A DNA stretch of 64,000 nt from NCBI GenBank assembly GCA_030148725.1, contig JASBSU010000057.1, positions 39,303 to 103,302 of the forward strand, in the 5' to 3' direction. The position numbers and the translations under genes were made by a program. Source of the stretch: Hyphomicrobium sp. (GTDB lineage: Bacteria > Pseudomonadota > Alphaproteobacteria > Rhizobiales > Hyphomicrobiaceae). Each line of letters begins with the position of its first letter. The stretch's first letter is position 1. Under the pieces are notes generated by a model that worked only from the letters and a program-made list of their open reading frames with translations, was not told the origin of the DNA and did no database searches. Shown in pieces: positions 48,797 through 57,821 of the stretch.

Positions 48797-50254
48797 TCAG
48801 TTGGCCCGCACGCGTGGTGAAACGCGTGCCAACTCGATTTCCTGCAAGGCGCGCCGCGCCGCCTCGGACGGTGATGTCGGGACGGCCAGAAATGCCCGGC
48901 GGCGGACGTTATCCAGCGCTTCGAGGAAGGACCGACACCAGACGAACGTGTCATCCTGGCGGATGCCTGCGAGCAATGCCTCGTGACGTTCGCGCCGCTC
49001 GGTTTGGCCCATATCGAGAGCCGCCTTGATGGCGTCCGCCATATCCTCGACGTCGTAGGGATTGACGATCAGCGCCTCTTTCATCTGCTCGGCGGCGCCG
49101 GCAAAGCGCGAAAGGATCAGCACGCCAGGATCGTCGGGATTCTGGGCGGCGACGTATTCCTTGGCGACGAGGTTCATCCCATCGCGGAGCGGCGTGACGA
49201 AGCCGACGCGCGAGTTGCGGTAGACGTCGACCAGCATTTTGCGCGGGGTCGAGCGATGAATGTACTGGATCGGCACCCAATCCAGCTCGCCGAACTTGCC
49301 GTTGATGCTGCCAGACAACATCTCCAGTTCGTGACGTATGTCGGCATAGGCCGTGACAGTCTCGCGGGTCGGCGGCGCAATCTGGGAGAGGATCACCTTG
49401 CTGCGATAGTCCGGGTACTTCTCGAGGAAGCGGCTGAATGCGCGGAATTTCTGCGGCAGGCCCTTGGTGTAATCGAGGCGGTCGACGCCGAGCAATCGTA
49501 TGGCGGGAAGCGGTTTGGCTGTTGCACGCTTGGGGCGCGAGTCGATGAAGGAGTCGACGTCGATACCGACAGGGAAGGCGGCGATCGATAGTTCTCGATC
49601 GAAGGCGCGGATGCGTCCATCCTGCAGGATGCGTCCGAACACACCGTCCTGCAGGTAGTCGATGAGATTACCCACGTCGACTTTGGTCTGCAGCCCGATC
49701 AGATCATAGGAGGCCAGTCCACGCGCCAGCTCGCGATGCTCGGGGATTGCGAGGAACGTTTGAGCGGGCGGCACTGGAATGTGCAGGAAGAAGCCGATCG
49801 GGTTGGTGACGCCGAGTTTGCGCAACTCCATACCGAGCGGGATCATATGATAGTCGTGCACCCAGATCGTGTCGTCGGGGCGCAGCAGCGGGCGGAGCGC
49901 TTCGGCAAAGCGCCGATTCACATCGAGATAGCGCTGATAGTAACCGGCTTCGAACTGCGCGATGTCGAGACGGGCGTGGAAGACGGGCCACAAAACGTTG
50001 TTGGAGTAGCCGACGTAGTATTCGGCGTGCTCGCGGGCGCTCAGAGGAAGGGTGGCAACCGTAGCGTTGCCGAACTTTGTGAAGTCGGGTTCAGTGCGCA
50101 ATTCGTCGTTGCGGTCACCGATTTTGCCGTTCCAGCCGAGCCACAGTCCCCCGCGGGTGCGCAAGGTATCTGCAATGGCGACGGCCATACCGCCAGCTTG
50201 AGAAGCCTTCGAAAGGTCGGCTACCCGGTTGGATACGAGTACGAGGCGGCTCAT
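48797..50254 (-). CDS. otsA: Trehalose-6-phosphate synthase
   Basis: The 485-residue GT20 glycosyltransferase joins UDP-glucose and glucose 6-phosphate. It shows SNRVADLSKASQAGGMAVAI with the UDP-binding Gly-rich loop, WPVFHARLD, DTIWVHDYHMIPLGMELRKL, GVDRLDYTKGLPQKFRAF and RDGMNLVAKEYVAAQ near the end. The length is normal. It follows the GH15 gene by 90 bases and precedes the PfkB kinase by 45, all on the minus strand. A GGAAC on the minus strand at 50325-50321 lies upstream but lacks a properly spaced EcfG -10, so stress-sigma control is not claimed. Confidence 0.95.
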   Translation of the reverse strand: MSRLVLVSNRVADLSKASQAGGMAVAIADTLRTRGGLWLGWNGKIGDRNDELRTEPDFTKFGNATVATLPLSAREHAEYYVGYSNNVLWPVFHARLDIAQFEAGYYQRYLDVNRRFAEALRPLLRPDDTIWVHDYHMIPLGMELRKLGVTNPIGFFLHIPVPPAQTFLAIPEHRELARGLASYDLIGLQTKVDVGNLIDYLQDGVFGRILQDGRIRAFDRELSIAAFPVGIDVDSFIDSRPKRATAKPLPAIRLLGVDRLDYTKGLPQKFRAFSRFLEKYPDYRSKVILSQIAPPTRETVTAYADIRHELEMLSGSINGKFGELDWVPIQYIHRSTPRKMLVDVYRNSRVGFVTPLRDGMNLVAKEYVAAQNPDDPGVLILSRFAGAAEQMKEALIVNPYDVEDMADAIKAALDMGQTERRERHEALLAGIRQDDTFVWCRSFLEALDNVRRRAFLAVPTSPSEAARRALQEIELARVSPRVRAN

Positions 50255-50344
50255 ACGTCTCCCGCCGTAGCTTCAGGGGTTGAAGTCTGCGTACAGGTAC
50301 AATCGTTTAGGAGCGGTTTCGTTCCATTTGGAGCAATTCTCCGC

Positions 50345-52156
50345 TCAGCTCGCCGCCCAGGCGTCCTCCCAGCTGCGTGAAAGCTTCATTCCGGTGTTAA
50401 TAATGCCGGCCATGCAGTAGGTCTGGGGGATGTTGCCCCACAGTTGTCCGGATGCCGGATGGATGTCCTCGCTCAGGATGCCGAACGCATTGGCGCGCGA
50501 TAAAACGTCGGTGAAGATGTCGCGCGCTTTCTGCGTCTCGCCGACCGAACACAGCGCGTCCGCATACCAGAATTGGCAGGCGAGGAATGACGTCTCCGGG
50601 GCGCCAAAGTCATCCTCGGCGACGTAGCGCATCATGAATCCGTTGCGGCTCAGCTCGCGGCCGATGACCTCGACGGTGCTGCGATAGCGCTCATCGTGGG
50701 CGCTCAAAAGACCGAACTCGGCAGCGAGAAGCACGCTCGCGTCGAGATCGTCGTGATCAAAAGCGCCAGAGAGGGCACCCCATTTCGAGCTCCAGGCGCG
50801 GCTCAGGATGTCGTTGCGGATGATGTCGGCCTGCCCGCGCCAGTAGCCGGCACGCTCATTGAGCGACAGCAGTCCGGCGAGGCGCGCGAGGCGATCGCAG
50901 GCGACCCAGCACATGGTCGCCGAATGGGTGTGAATGCGGGCGCGACCGCGATATTCCCACGGTCCGGCGTCGGGCTCGAGGTAGACCGCGCGCGCGCGGT
51001 GGCCGAGCGGCTCAAGCCGATGGAACAGCGAGGCGTCGCCCATGCCCGGCAAGCGCTCGTCGATGAACATATGCGAGACGCCGAGGATGATGCTGCCGTA
51101 ACTGTCGTGCTGGGTTTGCTCCCATGCCTGGTTGCCAACGCGAACCGGACCCATGCCGCGGAAACCGGCAAGATCGGTGGCGATGCGTTCCGTGAGTTCC
51201 TGGTTCGGTACGATGCCGTACACGGGCTTGAGCGACTGCTCGCTCTCTACGGCGATGGTCGTGATGTAGTTGAGGTAACCCTCCATCGTCTGCGTCGCCC
51301 CGAGACGGTTGAGCGCATTGATGACGAAGTAGGCGTCGCGCAGCCAGCAGAAGCGATAGTCCCATGTGCGTGGCGTGCCCGGCGCCTCGGGAATCGATGT
51401 CGTGTGAGCGGCAATGATCGCGCCAGTCTCTTCGAAGTGGCACAGCTTCAAGGTGATCGCGGCGCGAATGATCGCCGACTGCCAGTCGAACGGGATGCCA
51501 AGGCCACGCACCCAATTCATCCAGTAGGTCCGCGTCCGATCGAGGAACTCCCGGCCGACGCTGTCGACGGATGCCTGCAGTGGCTCGTCCGGGCCGAGCA
51601 CCAGAGTCACCGGATGGGTCAATGCGAAGGGAGTCTCGTGCGCGATGTAGGAGAGCGGGGCGTCGGTTGTCACACGCATGACGTCGGCGCCGCCGCCGAA
51701 GCGCATGTGGTTGGAGCCCACGGCAAGACGCTCTGCGGGCTTGCCGTAGTTGAAGGTTGGGCGCAGGCGAATGGCGATGCGTGGCAAGCCGCGCAGCGGC
51801 TCGATGCGGCGGATGATCTGCGCGGGATGGAACGCGCGCTCGTAAAGCATGAAGCGAGGTGCGAAATCGAGGATGCGAACGGCGTTGCCGTTTCCGTCTT
51901 CCAAGATCGTTTCGACGATGGCCGTGTTGCGGACGTAGTGCGCGCTCGATGTTTTCTGATCGTGCAGGACGACGTCGCAAAAGCCTTTCTCTTCATCGCC
52001 CGCGAGAAGCCGTGAGAAGACGGGGTCGGAATCCAAACGCGGAAAGCACCACCAGACAATGCGTCCGTTGGTGTCGACGAGCGCGGACGTGCGTCCATTT
52101 CCGATGGGCGCGAGGTCGAGATTGGCGATGGGATTGGAGAAGTTACGGCCGGGCAT
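50345..52156 (-). CDS. Glycoside hydrolase family 15 (glucoamylase/trehalase-like)
   Basis: The protein of about 603 residues has the GH15 layout: an N-terminal super-sandwich region (PIANLDLAPIGNGRTSALVD, FPRLDSDPVFSRLL) and an (alpha/alpha)6 barrel with TWDYRFCWLRDAYFVINALN, the substrate-site motif of bacterial GH15 enzymes. Such proteins hydrolyse alpha-glucosides, and some bacterial ones are trehalases. Because it leads the trehalose cluster, trehalose or trehalose phosphate turnover is the likely task, though this is from context. No signal peptide is seen, so it is cytoplasmic. Start ATG 52156; the in-frame codon at 52174 is less likely. Confidence 0.9.
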   Translation of the reverse strand: MPGRNFSNPIANLDLAPIGNGRTSALVDTNGRIVWWCFPRLDSDPVFSRLLAGDEEKGFCDVVLHDQKTSSAHYVRNTAIVETILEDGNGNAVRILDFAPRFMLYERAFHPAQIIRRIEPLRGLPRIAIRLRPTFNYGKPAERLAVGSNHMRFGGGADVMRVTTDAPLSYIAHETPFALTHPVTLVLGPDEPLQASVDSVGREFLDRTRTYWMNWVRGLGIPFDWQSAIIRAAITLKLCHFEETGAIIAAHTTSIPEAPGTPRTWDYRFCWLRDAYFVINALNRLGATQTMEGYLNYITTIAVESEQSLKPVYGIVPNQELTERIATDLAGFRGMGPVRVGNQAWEQTQHDSYGSIILGVSHMFIDERLPGMGDASLFHRLEPLGHRARAVYLEPDAGPWEYRGRARIHTHSATMCWVACDRLARLAGLLSLNERAGYWRGQADIIRNDILSRAWSSKWGALSGAFDHDDLDASVLLAAEFGLLSAHDERYRSTVEVIGRELSRNGFMMRYVAEDDFGAPETSFLACQFWYADALCSVGETQKARDIFTDVLSRANAFGILSEDIHPASGQLWGNIPQTYCMAGIINTGMKLSRSWEDAWAAS

Positions 52157-52492
52157 TCTGATGCTTACCTGCACAAGTATCGGCGTTTACGGCGTCGCCG
52201 CGCCGCTGTCCAAGAATGATGTGAGGATGGTGAAGAAGCCGCTCCGGCCGGTAAACCGTTTTCTCAACGGTCTGTTGCGCGGCAAGTCGTAGCGGAACTG
52301 AGGCGACAGGATCTGTCGGCCGCCATGTGGAGCAGTGCCGACGCGGTAACGCGCACTTAGCGAGTTTACTTCACTCGCCGGCGCGCCACCGCGCCGACTG
52401 CGCCGTGATACGCAAGACCAATTTCTCGGCGCCTCGGGGACACTAAATCGAAAATGTGTTGCGACAAAGCAAACGCGCCCGACGGTGCGTCA
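52157..52492. other. 336-base gap between the trehalose cluster and a dehydrogenase gene
   Basis: No gene is supported here. It must contain the promoter of the GH15 gene near its left end. A perfect 6-bp stem GCGAGT/ACTCGC with a 7-base loop occurs at 52360-52378, which might end transcription of the dehydrogenase gene on the minus strand (stop at 52493), but no T tract follows. A 21-codon frame at about 52228 has a GTGAGG upstream; I do not count it as a gene. Confidence 0.5.
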
Positions 52493-53389
52493 TCACGTAT
52501 TGTGATGGTCCGTATCGTGCCAGGGCCTTTCCTCTCGCCGCTGCAGCAGCCAGCCCATCAGCGGAAGCAGAAGGGCATGCGGGATGATCCAGACCGCAAC
52601 CTGCATCAGCTTTCCCAGAATGCCAGGGACGTAGAGATGCGTGCCGAGCCGGTAAGCGATATAGGCTTCAAACGCAACCTGACGTGCACTAAGCGCGACC
52701 ATCAGCTGGCGGTAGTACGAAAGCTCGGCACCCATCGCATGATGGAAACCCGTGTCGACGGGACCGGGTGCGAGGGCCATCAGCCTGACGCCACGGCCGG
52801 CGTTCTCTGCGGCGATGGCGCGGGTCAGGGATACGACGTAGGCCTTGCTGGCATAGTAGGCGGCCTGGTTCGGTCCGGGTATCAAGCCGCCGAGCGAGGC
52901 GACGTTCAGGATGCCGCCATAGCCGCGGGCCAGCATGGCGGGCAGCGCGTGACGCGTCAGACGCGTCAGCGCTGTGATGTTGAGGGAAATAAGTCGGTCG
53001 ATCTCGTCCGGCGCATGGTCGATGAATGGGCCAGAGAGCCCAATCCCGGCATTGTTGACAAGTGTTTCCAGATAGTAACCGGCAGTCCGTAGCTCGGCGT
53101 CGAGGCGCTCAGCGGCATCGATCGCCGTAACGTCGAGCGCGATCGGAAGCACCTTTACGGGGTAATCGCTGGCGATTTCGGCGGTGGCGCGATCGAGCGT
53201 TGGCTTATCACGGGCGACAAGAGCAATATGACGTCCAGCCTTGGCGAAGCGACGTGCCAGGGCAAACCCGATCCCGCGCGAGCCTCCGGTCACCACCGTC
53301 ATCGGTCTCAGACCGTCGACCGCGCGCAGGGCGGCCAATTGCGGCTCGGCGTGGCGGCCGATCCAACGATCCGTGAGGCGAGTAATCAC
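52493..53389 (-). CDS. Short-chain dehydrogenase/reductase (SDR) with C-terminal hydrophobic segment
   Basis: The 298-residue oxidoreductase has the classical SDR motifs: TVVTGGSRGIGFALARRFA (NAD(P)-binding), LVNNAGIGLSGPFID, the catalytic Ser in ILNVASLGGL and YASKAYVVSLTRAI (YxxxK). The C-terminus carries an extra hydrophobic stretch (LMQVAVWIIPHALLLPLMGW), so it may sit on the membrane, as do related long-chain acyl or ketoreductases of this type (YqjQ/DltE-like). The substrate is unknown. The start is the GTG at 53389 with GGAG upstream; a TTG at 53419 is also in frame. Confidence 0.88.
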   Translation of the reverse strand: MITRLTDRWIGRHAEPQLAALRAVDGLRPMTVVTGGSRGIGFALARRFAKAGRHIALVARDKPTLDRATAEIASDYPVKVLPIALDVTAIDAAERLDAELRTAGYYLETLVNNAGIGLSGPFIDHAPDEIDRLISLNITALTRLTRHALPAMLARGYGGILNVASLGGLIPGPNQAAYYASKAYVVSLTRAIAAENAGRGVRLMALAPGPVDTGFHHAMGAELSYYRQLMVALSARQVAFEAYIAYRLGTHLYVPGILGKLMQVAVWIIPHALLLPLMGWLLQRREERPWHDTDHHNT

Positions 53390-53581
53390 GCGGCGGGCTC
53401 CGTTGTTGCAGCGCCGCAACGGCGGGCACTTGATGCCAGCGCAAAGATGGTAAAAAATTCTGCAGAGCCCCGTTTGATAACGGGAAACTTAAGAAGCTGT
53501 GAAAAGTTCATATCGAGCGCGACCTCGCCATTCAAGCCGGCGGCAAGCGTTACCATGTGAGGATAGTGAAGGATTGGGGTC

Positions 53582-53896
53582 ATGGAACTGTCAGCTATGC
53601 GTACGCAGATCTCGACGCGTCGTCCATTTGCTCATCGTCCGCCCTTTCACGCGCCCAGCCGCTACGCGGTCGTGCGGGCCAATGGCAAGGTCCAGTGCCC
53701 GAGCATCCGGAGCATGACGCGGAGCGGCATCAGGCTCGACGGCGCGTTCGGACTGAAGCCTGGCGACAGCGTTTCGGTCAAACTTCCATCGCAAACGACC
53801 GTGAACGGAACGGTTGGCTGGTCGGTCGCAGGATTTTGCGGGGTGGATTTCGCGGCTCCGCTGTCGGAGGACGATCCGGCTCTCGCCGAGGCGTGA
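53582..53896 (+). CDS. PilZ-like domain protein
   Basis: The 104-residue protein has RYAVVRANGKVQCPSIRSMTRSG and then LDGAFGLKPGDSVSVKLP and VAGFCGVDFAAPLSEDD, the pattern of a small PilZ beta-barrel domain. The c-di-GMP-binding RxxxR and (D/N)xSxxG motifs are only partly matched (SMTRSG in place of DxSxxG), so nucleotide binding is doubtful. The ATG at 53582 gives a short basic N-terminus. It converges on the RlpA-like gene with 27 bases between. Confidence 0.72.
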   Translation: MELSAMRTQISTRRPFAHRPPFHAPSRYAVVRANGKVQCPSIRSMTRSGIRLDGAFGLKPGDSVSVKLPSQTTVNGTVGWSVAGFCGVDFAAPLSEDDPALAEA

Positions 53897-53923
53897 TCGG
53901 ACCGTCGCATTTTTGGTGCGCAG

Positions 53924-54817
53924 CTACGGCTGAGGATCGGCGTCGGCGGAAGCGTGCGCCTGTTGGTTCATGAACTCGGCTTTGGTCATCGCGCGCGGGC
54001 CCTGTACCAGCTGGGGCTCGCGGCTCACGGGGCGTGGCGGCAAGCGTAGCATCACCAACTCGCGGGCGAGCGACGGGGAGACCGCGAGCTGCGGTTTGGG
54101 CACCATGCCAGCATCGAGTGAAGTCTTGAACGGCGCCTCGATGTTAGCGATGAGCTGTTCTGCCTCTTCGCGGATGCCGAAGCGCGTTCTGGCTGCATCC
54201 AGGGCGATGTCCACGGTGGCGAACCGGCCGAGGTAGCCCGGAACGATCGGATAGACGCGCTTCCTTGCGTAGCTCGCCTCGGCCTTCGTCGGTGATTGCA
54301 GGACGCTGATGACAAGCCCAGCCACACCCTGCCTGCGAAACCCAAGCTTTTCCGCTGCTGCGCGCGAGACGTCGAGCTTTCGCTCGCCGCTATAGGGCCC
54401 CGCATTGGTGATGCGCAGGACAGAAGCGTCGCCGGTCTTGGGGTTGTAGGCAAGGATGACGGTGCCATCCGGTAGCAGCGGGCTTGCGGCGTTGTCTGGC
54501 AGATCGGCGCGGAAGACGGCGCCCGAACTCGTCAGTCCGCAGGGGTTCAATGGATCGCGTTGGCAGCTGTCGTAGTAGGATGCGATCACGTACCCGCGCC
54601 AGCCGACGAGACTATCGGTCTGCGCCAAGGTGCCCACGCGATGGCAATAGCCGTGGAAGCAGTAGCGGCTGCCCGGAGATTTGGCGTGTGCTGTGGGGAT
54701 CGAGGTGACGCTGGCGGCAATTGCCGTCGCTGCGCCTATCAAAACCAGTAACGCTGCGCGCCACCTTGGAAGAGTGCAAGTGGTAACAGTCCGCTGCGGA
54801 CGCTTCTTCCATGCCAT
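53924..54817 (-). CDS. RlpA-like double-psi beta-barrel protein (secreted)
   Basis: The 297-residue protein has a signal peptide (RAALLVLIGAATAIAASVTS, cleavage near AHAKS), then a double-psi beta-barrel region with WRGYVIASYYDS, CGLTSSGAVFRADL, LPDGTVILAYNPKTGDASVLRITNAGPY and KLDVSRAAAEKLGF, the RlpA pattern. RlpA proteins act on glycan strands at the septum or tether envelope layers. Paired cysteines (CFHGYCHR, CQRDPLNPCG) suggest periplasmic disulfides. No SPOR domain is seen; the C-terminal part is Pro- and Gln-rich. It is a stand-alone gene. Confidence 0.85.
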   Translation of the reverse strand: MAWKKRPQRTVTTCTLPRWRAALLVLIGAATAIAASVTSIPTAHAKSPGSRYCFHGYCHRVGTLAQTDSLVGWRGYVIASYYDSCQRDPLNPCGLTSSGAVFRADLPDNAASPLLPDGTVILAYNPKTGDASVLRITNAGPYSGERKLDVSRAAAEKLGFRRQGVAGLVISVLQSPTKAEASYARKRVYPIVPGYLGRFATVDIALDAARTRFGIREEAEQLIANIEAPFKTSLDAGMVPKPQLAVSPSLARELVMLRLPPRPVSREPQLVQGPRAMTKAEFMNQQAHASADADPQP

Positions 54818-55617
54818 GTGAAAGCCAGCCGATTCGCCAAGACCCAGAATCCGACTTGCTCGATAACAATGGCATTTGTTTGGGATGGGTGGCTGCGCTT
54901 GCCCGCTTCAGGCTTGGCAGGCTGCTATTGGCCGGGAAAGTTGAAATCGTGGTGCCGCAAGAGGGTCATCAGTCGACTAGCCAAAGCCCTTGATTTGTAA
55001 GGCCGTTTTCCAGTCCGTTAGTTCAATTGTCGACGCATATTGCGACTAGCAGGCCAAAAACCCGCTATTTGCAGACGTATTTGTAGTGCTGTTTAGGAGA
55101 CCGAGGCAGCGGGTATTTCAGAGCTGCGCTGCACAGCGACTGGGGCAGTTCGCGTTGGGCCGTGCCAAAGGACAGAGCATCAAGACTCACATCGCCACCA
55201 CGCGACAGAGCTCTACGTCGAGGCATCATCGGCATGCTGGTTAATCGGGATAGATGGGCGACGGCAAACCTTGCTTGCACCGTCGAAGCCGGGCGTCATG
55301 CGACGCCTACGTTTAGTCCGCGCTGAGTGAGAGTGCGGGCATGGCCGCGCGTTGGATTCTTTCAGCTTGCTGGCGGCGGCCGTACGTCTGAAGCTCGGCA
55401 ACGCTGGACAAGCACCACGGCTGCAATGCCGAGTTTGCTGACATGAGGCTGCCAATTGATGGACCGATCGAAGGGAAGCTAGGCGCTTCCGTTCCTCCAC
55501 TTAAAGCGGCCTTCCAGCTCTATGAACATGGACTCTGCATATTTCGCGCCGAGTCAGTACGATGCCGATAGGTCAGCGCTTCAGTCTTGCTGCCTTGGTG
55601 GGACGCTGGCAATCGCG
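54818..55617. other. 800-base gap without a supported gene
   Basis: Short frames exist on both strands (for example 55065-55280 minus and 54818-55000 plus), but none shows a family motif or convincing ribosome site. Part of the stretch, about 54985-55110, is more AT-rich than its surroundings. No tRNA, strong hairpin or repeat was recognised. It could hold the RlpA promoter at its left end and a small RNA, which cannot be judged by eye. Confidence 0.45.
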
Positions 55618-56886
55618 CTAGAAATTTATCAGCGCACCCGTCGAGACGTAACGGAAGTCGTCGATGTCCCCCAACGAGGCGCCATCGATGTCGGCATGAT
55701 GCTCGCGGTACTTGATCCAGAGCGACATCGAGGCGGCGTCGATTTCCTGTACGAGGCCAAAACCGAAGCGCTCGAACTCACTGGATGTGGCGCCCTCTGC
55801 CAATGCGATGGGCGATAGCTGATCGATATAGACGCCGTACTCGCCGTACATCACGGTTGAGCCAAGAGGTAACCACTGACGCCGGAGGCCGCCCTTGACG
55901 TACCATTGATGGGAGTTGGGCTGCGGAAAGCCGGTCAGGGTCTGCTTGCCGTTGTTGTCTTCCGCACCGTAGGCGGCATGCGCGAATAGACCGCTGGCGA
56001 GGTGCTGTGCGTACCCGCCGGCCTGAAAGAATTCCGAGTCCTTGCTCAGCGAAACCGGCGGGGGTTGCGTATTGTCGTCGGTGTTGACCGAGTAACCGAC
56101 ACCGAACACCAACTTGAAGCCAGCTGTCTCGCCAGTGTAACGGCCGGCAACTTCCCAATCATCATCCTCGCCGTAGCTCGCCGAAGCGGAGAAGCCAAAG
56201 TAGGTCGGGCTGTCGTACCGCACGCCGCTCATGACGATTCCGTCGCAATCGCCCCCCCATGGTCGCTGCTGCGAGTAGCAATAACCGAGGTCGCCCCAGC
56301 GAAGGCCGGTCAAGTTGCCATTCGAGCGCAGGAAAAAGCCACCGCCATCGAACAGGACATAATTGGCGATCACTTGCGTGCCGGACAGGTCGGTAAACAT
56401 TGCGGCGCTTTTTGCTGCGAGCGCGTTCTTGCCGACGCTAAGCTTGCCGAGTTGCTTGCTAGCGACGAACCAGTTCGCCATCTGCACGTTGAGGCCCTGA
56501 TCGGTGTGCGGGACCGACTGGCTCGAACCCATCGGGTTGTCGGTGAGGTCCTGGACGCGGATCATGTAGCCGGCCTTCCATCCGCGCGAGATCGTTGCTT
56601 CGCCGGTGAAACGGAAGTTGGTCGCCTGCGTCGGACCGATGTCGGAGATATAGGTGTTCTGCTCGCGGCCATCGTTCCAGATCATGATCTGCTTGGCGAC
56701 GTAACCGGTGACAGTCAATGACACCTTGCGGTTGCCTTTGCGCGCGTCCGTTGCCTCAAGTTCCGCGATGCGGTCTTCAAGATCGGCGCAGCAGTCGCCC
56801 CCGAGGTCGGCGGCGACGGCACTTCCGGTGAGCGAGACGAGTGCCAGTAATGATGCAACGCCGTTGGCGACTGTAACTGTGCTCAT
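55618..56886 (-). CDS. Outer-membrane porin-like protein with N-terminal coiled coil (paralogue B)
   Basis: The 422-residue protein has a signal peptide (ANGVASLLALVSLTGSAVAA), the coiled-coil stretch CCADLEDRIAELEATDARKG then NRKVSLTVTG, and a beta barrel ending in Phe (TGALINF). It shares the coiled-coil segment almost residue for residue with the porin at 36752-38149. The ATG at 56886 gives the signal peptide. It starts 28 bases after cobA, on the same strand as the nitrate assimilation genes, so it may be transcribed with them and could admit nitrate or nitrite; this is context only. Confidence 0.86.
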   Translation of the reverse strand: MSTVTVANGVASLLALVSLTGSAVAADLGGDCCADLEDRIAELEATDARKGNRKVSLTVTGYVAKQIMIWNDGREQNTYISDIGPTQATNFRFTGEATISRGWKAGYMIRVQDLTDNPMGSSQSVPHTDQGLNVQMANWFVASKQLGKLSVGKNALAAKSAAMFTDLSGTQVIANYVLFDGGGFFLRSNGNLTGLRWGDLGYCYSQQRPWGGDCDGIVMSGVRYDSPTYFGFSASASYGEDDDWEVAGRYTGETAGFKLVFGVGYSVNTDDNTQPPPVSLSKDSEFFQAGGYAQHLASGLFAHAAYGAEDNNGKQTLTGFPQPNSHQWYVKGGLRRQWLPLGSTVMYGEYGVYIDQLSPIALAEGATSSEFERFGFGLVQEIDAASMSLWIKYREHHADIDGASLGDIDDFRYVSTGALINF

Positions 56887-56914
56887 GTCGGTACTCAAAA
56901 CTCCAACAAAACTC

Positions 56915-57811
56915 TCAAGCAACTACGGCCTCAGCTGCAGCACGCTCAGAAACACTGTCGTGAGCTCGCGCGCCGAGGCCGAAAAGAACGATGCACGGAG
57001 CACCACTTTCGTCGGCTGCAATTCGATCCGGCAATGTTGTGATTGATCCGGCGATCACTTTTTGATTGGCGCGAGACGCGCTGAAGACAGCGAAAGCCGG
57101 ATGGTTGGCGGGAAGTCCGCGGCCCTGCAACTCGGCGCAGAGCGTTGCGATCGTCGCCCTCGGCATGTAGACGGCGGTCGTCGCCTTGGGATCTGCGAGG
57201 CCCGACCAGTCGAAGTCGTCGGGCATTCGACCATCGGCAGCATGACCAGTAATGGCCTGGAACCGTCGCGCACCGCCACGCCGGGTCAAACCAACCCCAA
57301 GTGCGCTTGCCGCGCCTTGCGCCGCGGAGATGCCGGGTATGACAGCATGGACGATGCCTGCATCTTCGAGAGCGGCGATTTCTTCATCGAGCCTGCCGAA
57401 CATGAGAGGGTCGCCGGCCTTGAGGCGGACAACACGGCGGCCCGCACGCGCGAGGCCGACCATCAGCGCATTGATGTCGGACTGCCTGTAGGCACGTCCG
57501 TATCCCTTCTTGCCGACGTCGATCCGATCGACGCGAGCTGGGACCAGGGCGAGAATCTCGGGCGAGACGAGCTGATCGTGAAGGATGATGTCTGCCGCCT
57601 CGATTGCACGCAAGGTCTTGAGCGTCAGGAGCTCGGGATCACCAGGGCCGGCTCCGGCAAGTAGGACGTGTCCTTCTTGGCTTTTGCTCGACGCCGATAA
57701 TCCAGCCGATCGTGGCGGAGCGAGACGCGCCCGCGCCATGGCGCTGACCCGCTGTAGCGCCATGCCGAAAAGCTCGATCAAGGTTGGCACCAACGACGGC
57801 GTGGCAAGCAT
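56915..57811 (-). CDS. cobA: Uroporphyrinogen-III C-methyltransferase (SUMT) for siroheme
   Basis: The 298-residue enzyme methylates uroporphyrinogen III at C2 and C7 to precorrin-2, which leads to siroheme, the cofactor of the neighbouring nitrite reductase. The signatures are VLLAGAGPGDPELLTLKTLRA, DIILHDQLVSPEILALVP, VVRLKAGDPLMFGRLDEEI and VIPGISAAQGAASALGVGLTRR. About 45 residues precede the methylase core and are of unknown role. The ATG at 57811 is preceded by AAAGGGGA and is 10 bases after nasA. No CysG-like dehydrogenase/ferrochelatase domain is fused. Confidence 0.93.
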   Translation of the reverse strand: MLATPSLVPTLIELFGMALQRVSAMARARLAPPRSAGLSASSKSQEGHVLLAGAGPGDPELLTLKTLRAIEAADIILHDQLVSPEILALVPARVDRIDVGKKGYGRAYRQSDINALMVGLARAGRRVVRLKAGDPLMFGRLDEEIAALEDAGIVHAVIPGISAAQGAASALGVGLTRRGGARRFQAITGHAADGRMPDDFDWSGLADPKATTAVYMPRATIATLCAELQGRGLPANHPAFAVFSASRANQKVIAGSITTLPDRIAADESGAPCIVLFGLGARAHDSVSERAAAEAVVA

Positions 57812-57821
57812 GGCGTCCCCT

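Noticed and set aside
50300..50326. Possible EcfG (general stress) promoter upstream of otsA
   Set aside because: A GGAAC is present on the minus strand, but no CGTT-like -10 lies at the required 16-17 base spacing.
52228..52293. 21-codon frame MVKKPLRPVNRFLNGLLRGKS
   Set aside because: Too short to support by itself; no conservation can be judged and no neighbour suggests a leader peptide.
55065..55280. 71-codon minus-strand frame in the 800-base gap
   Set aside because: No recognised motif, weak ribosome site and no operon context.
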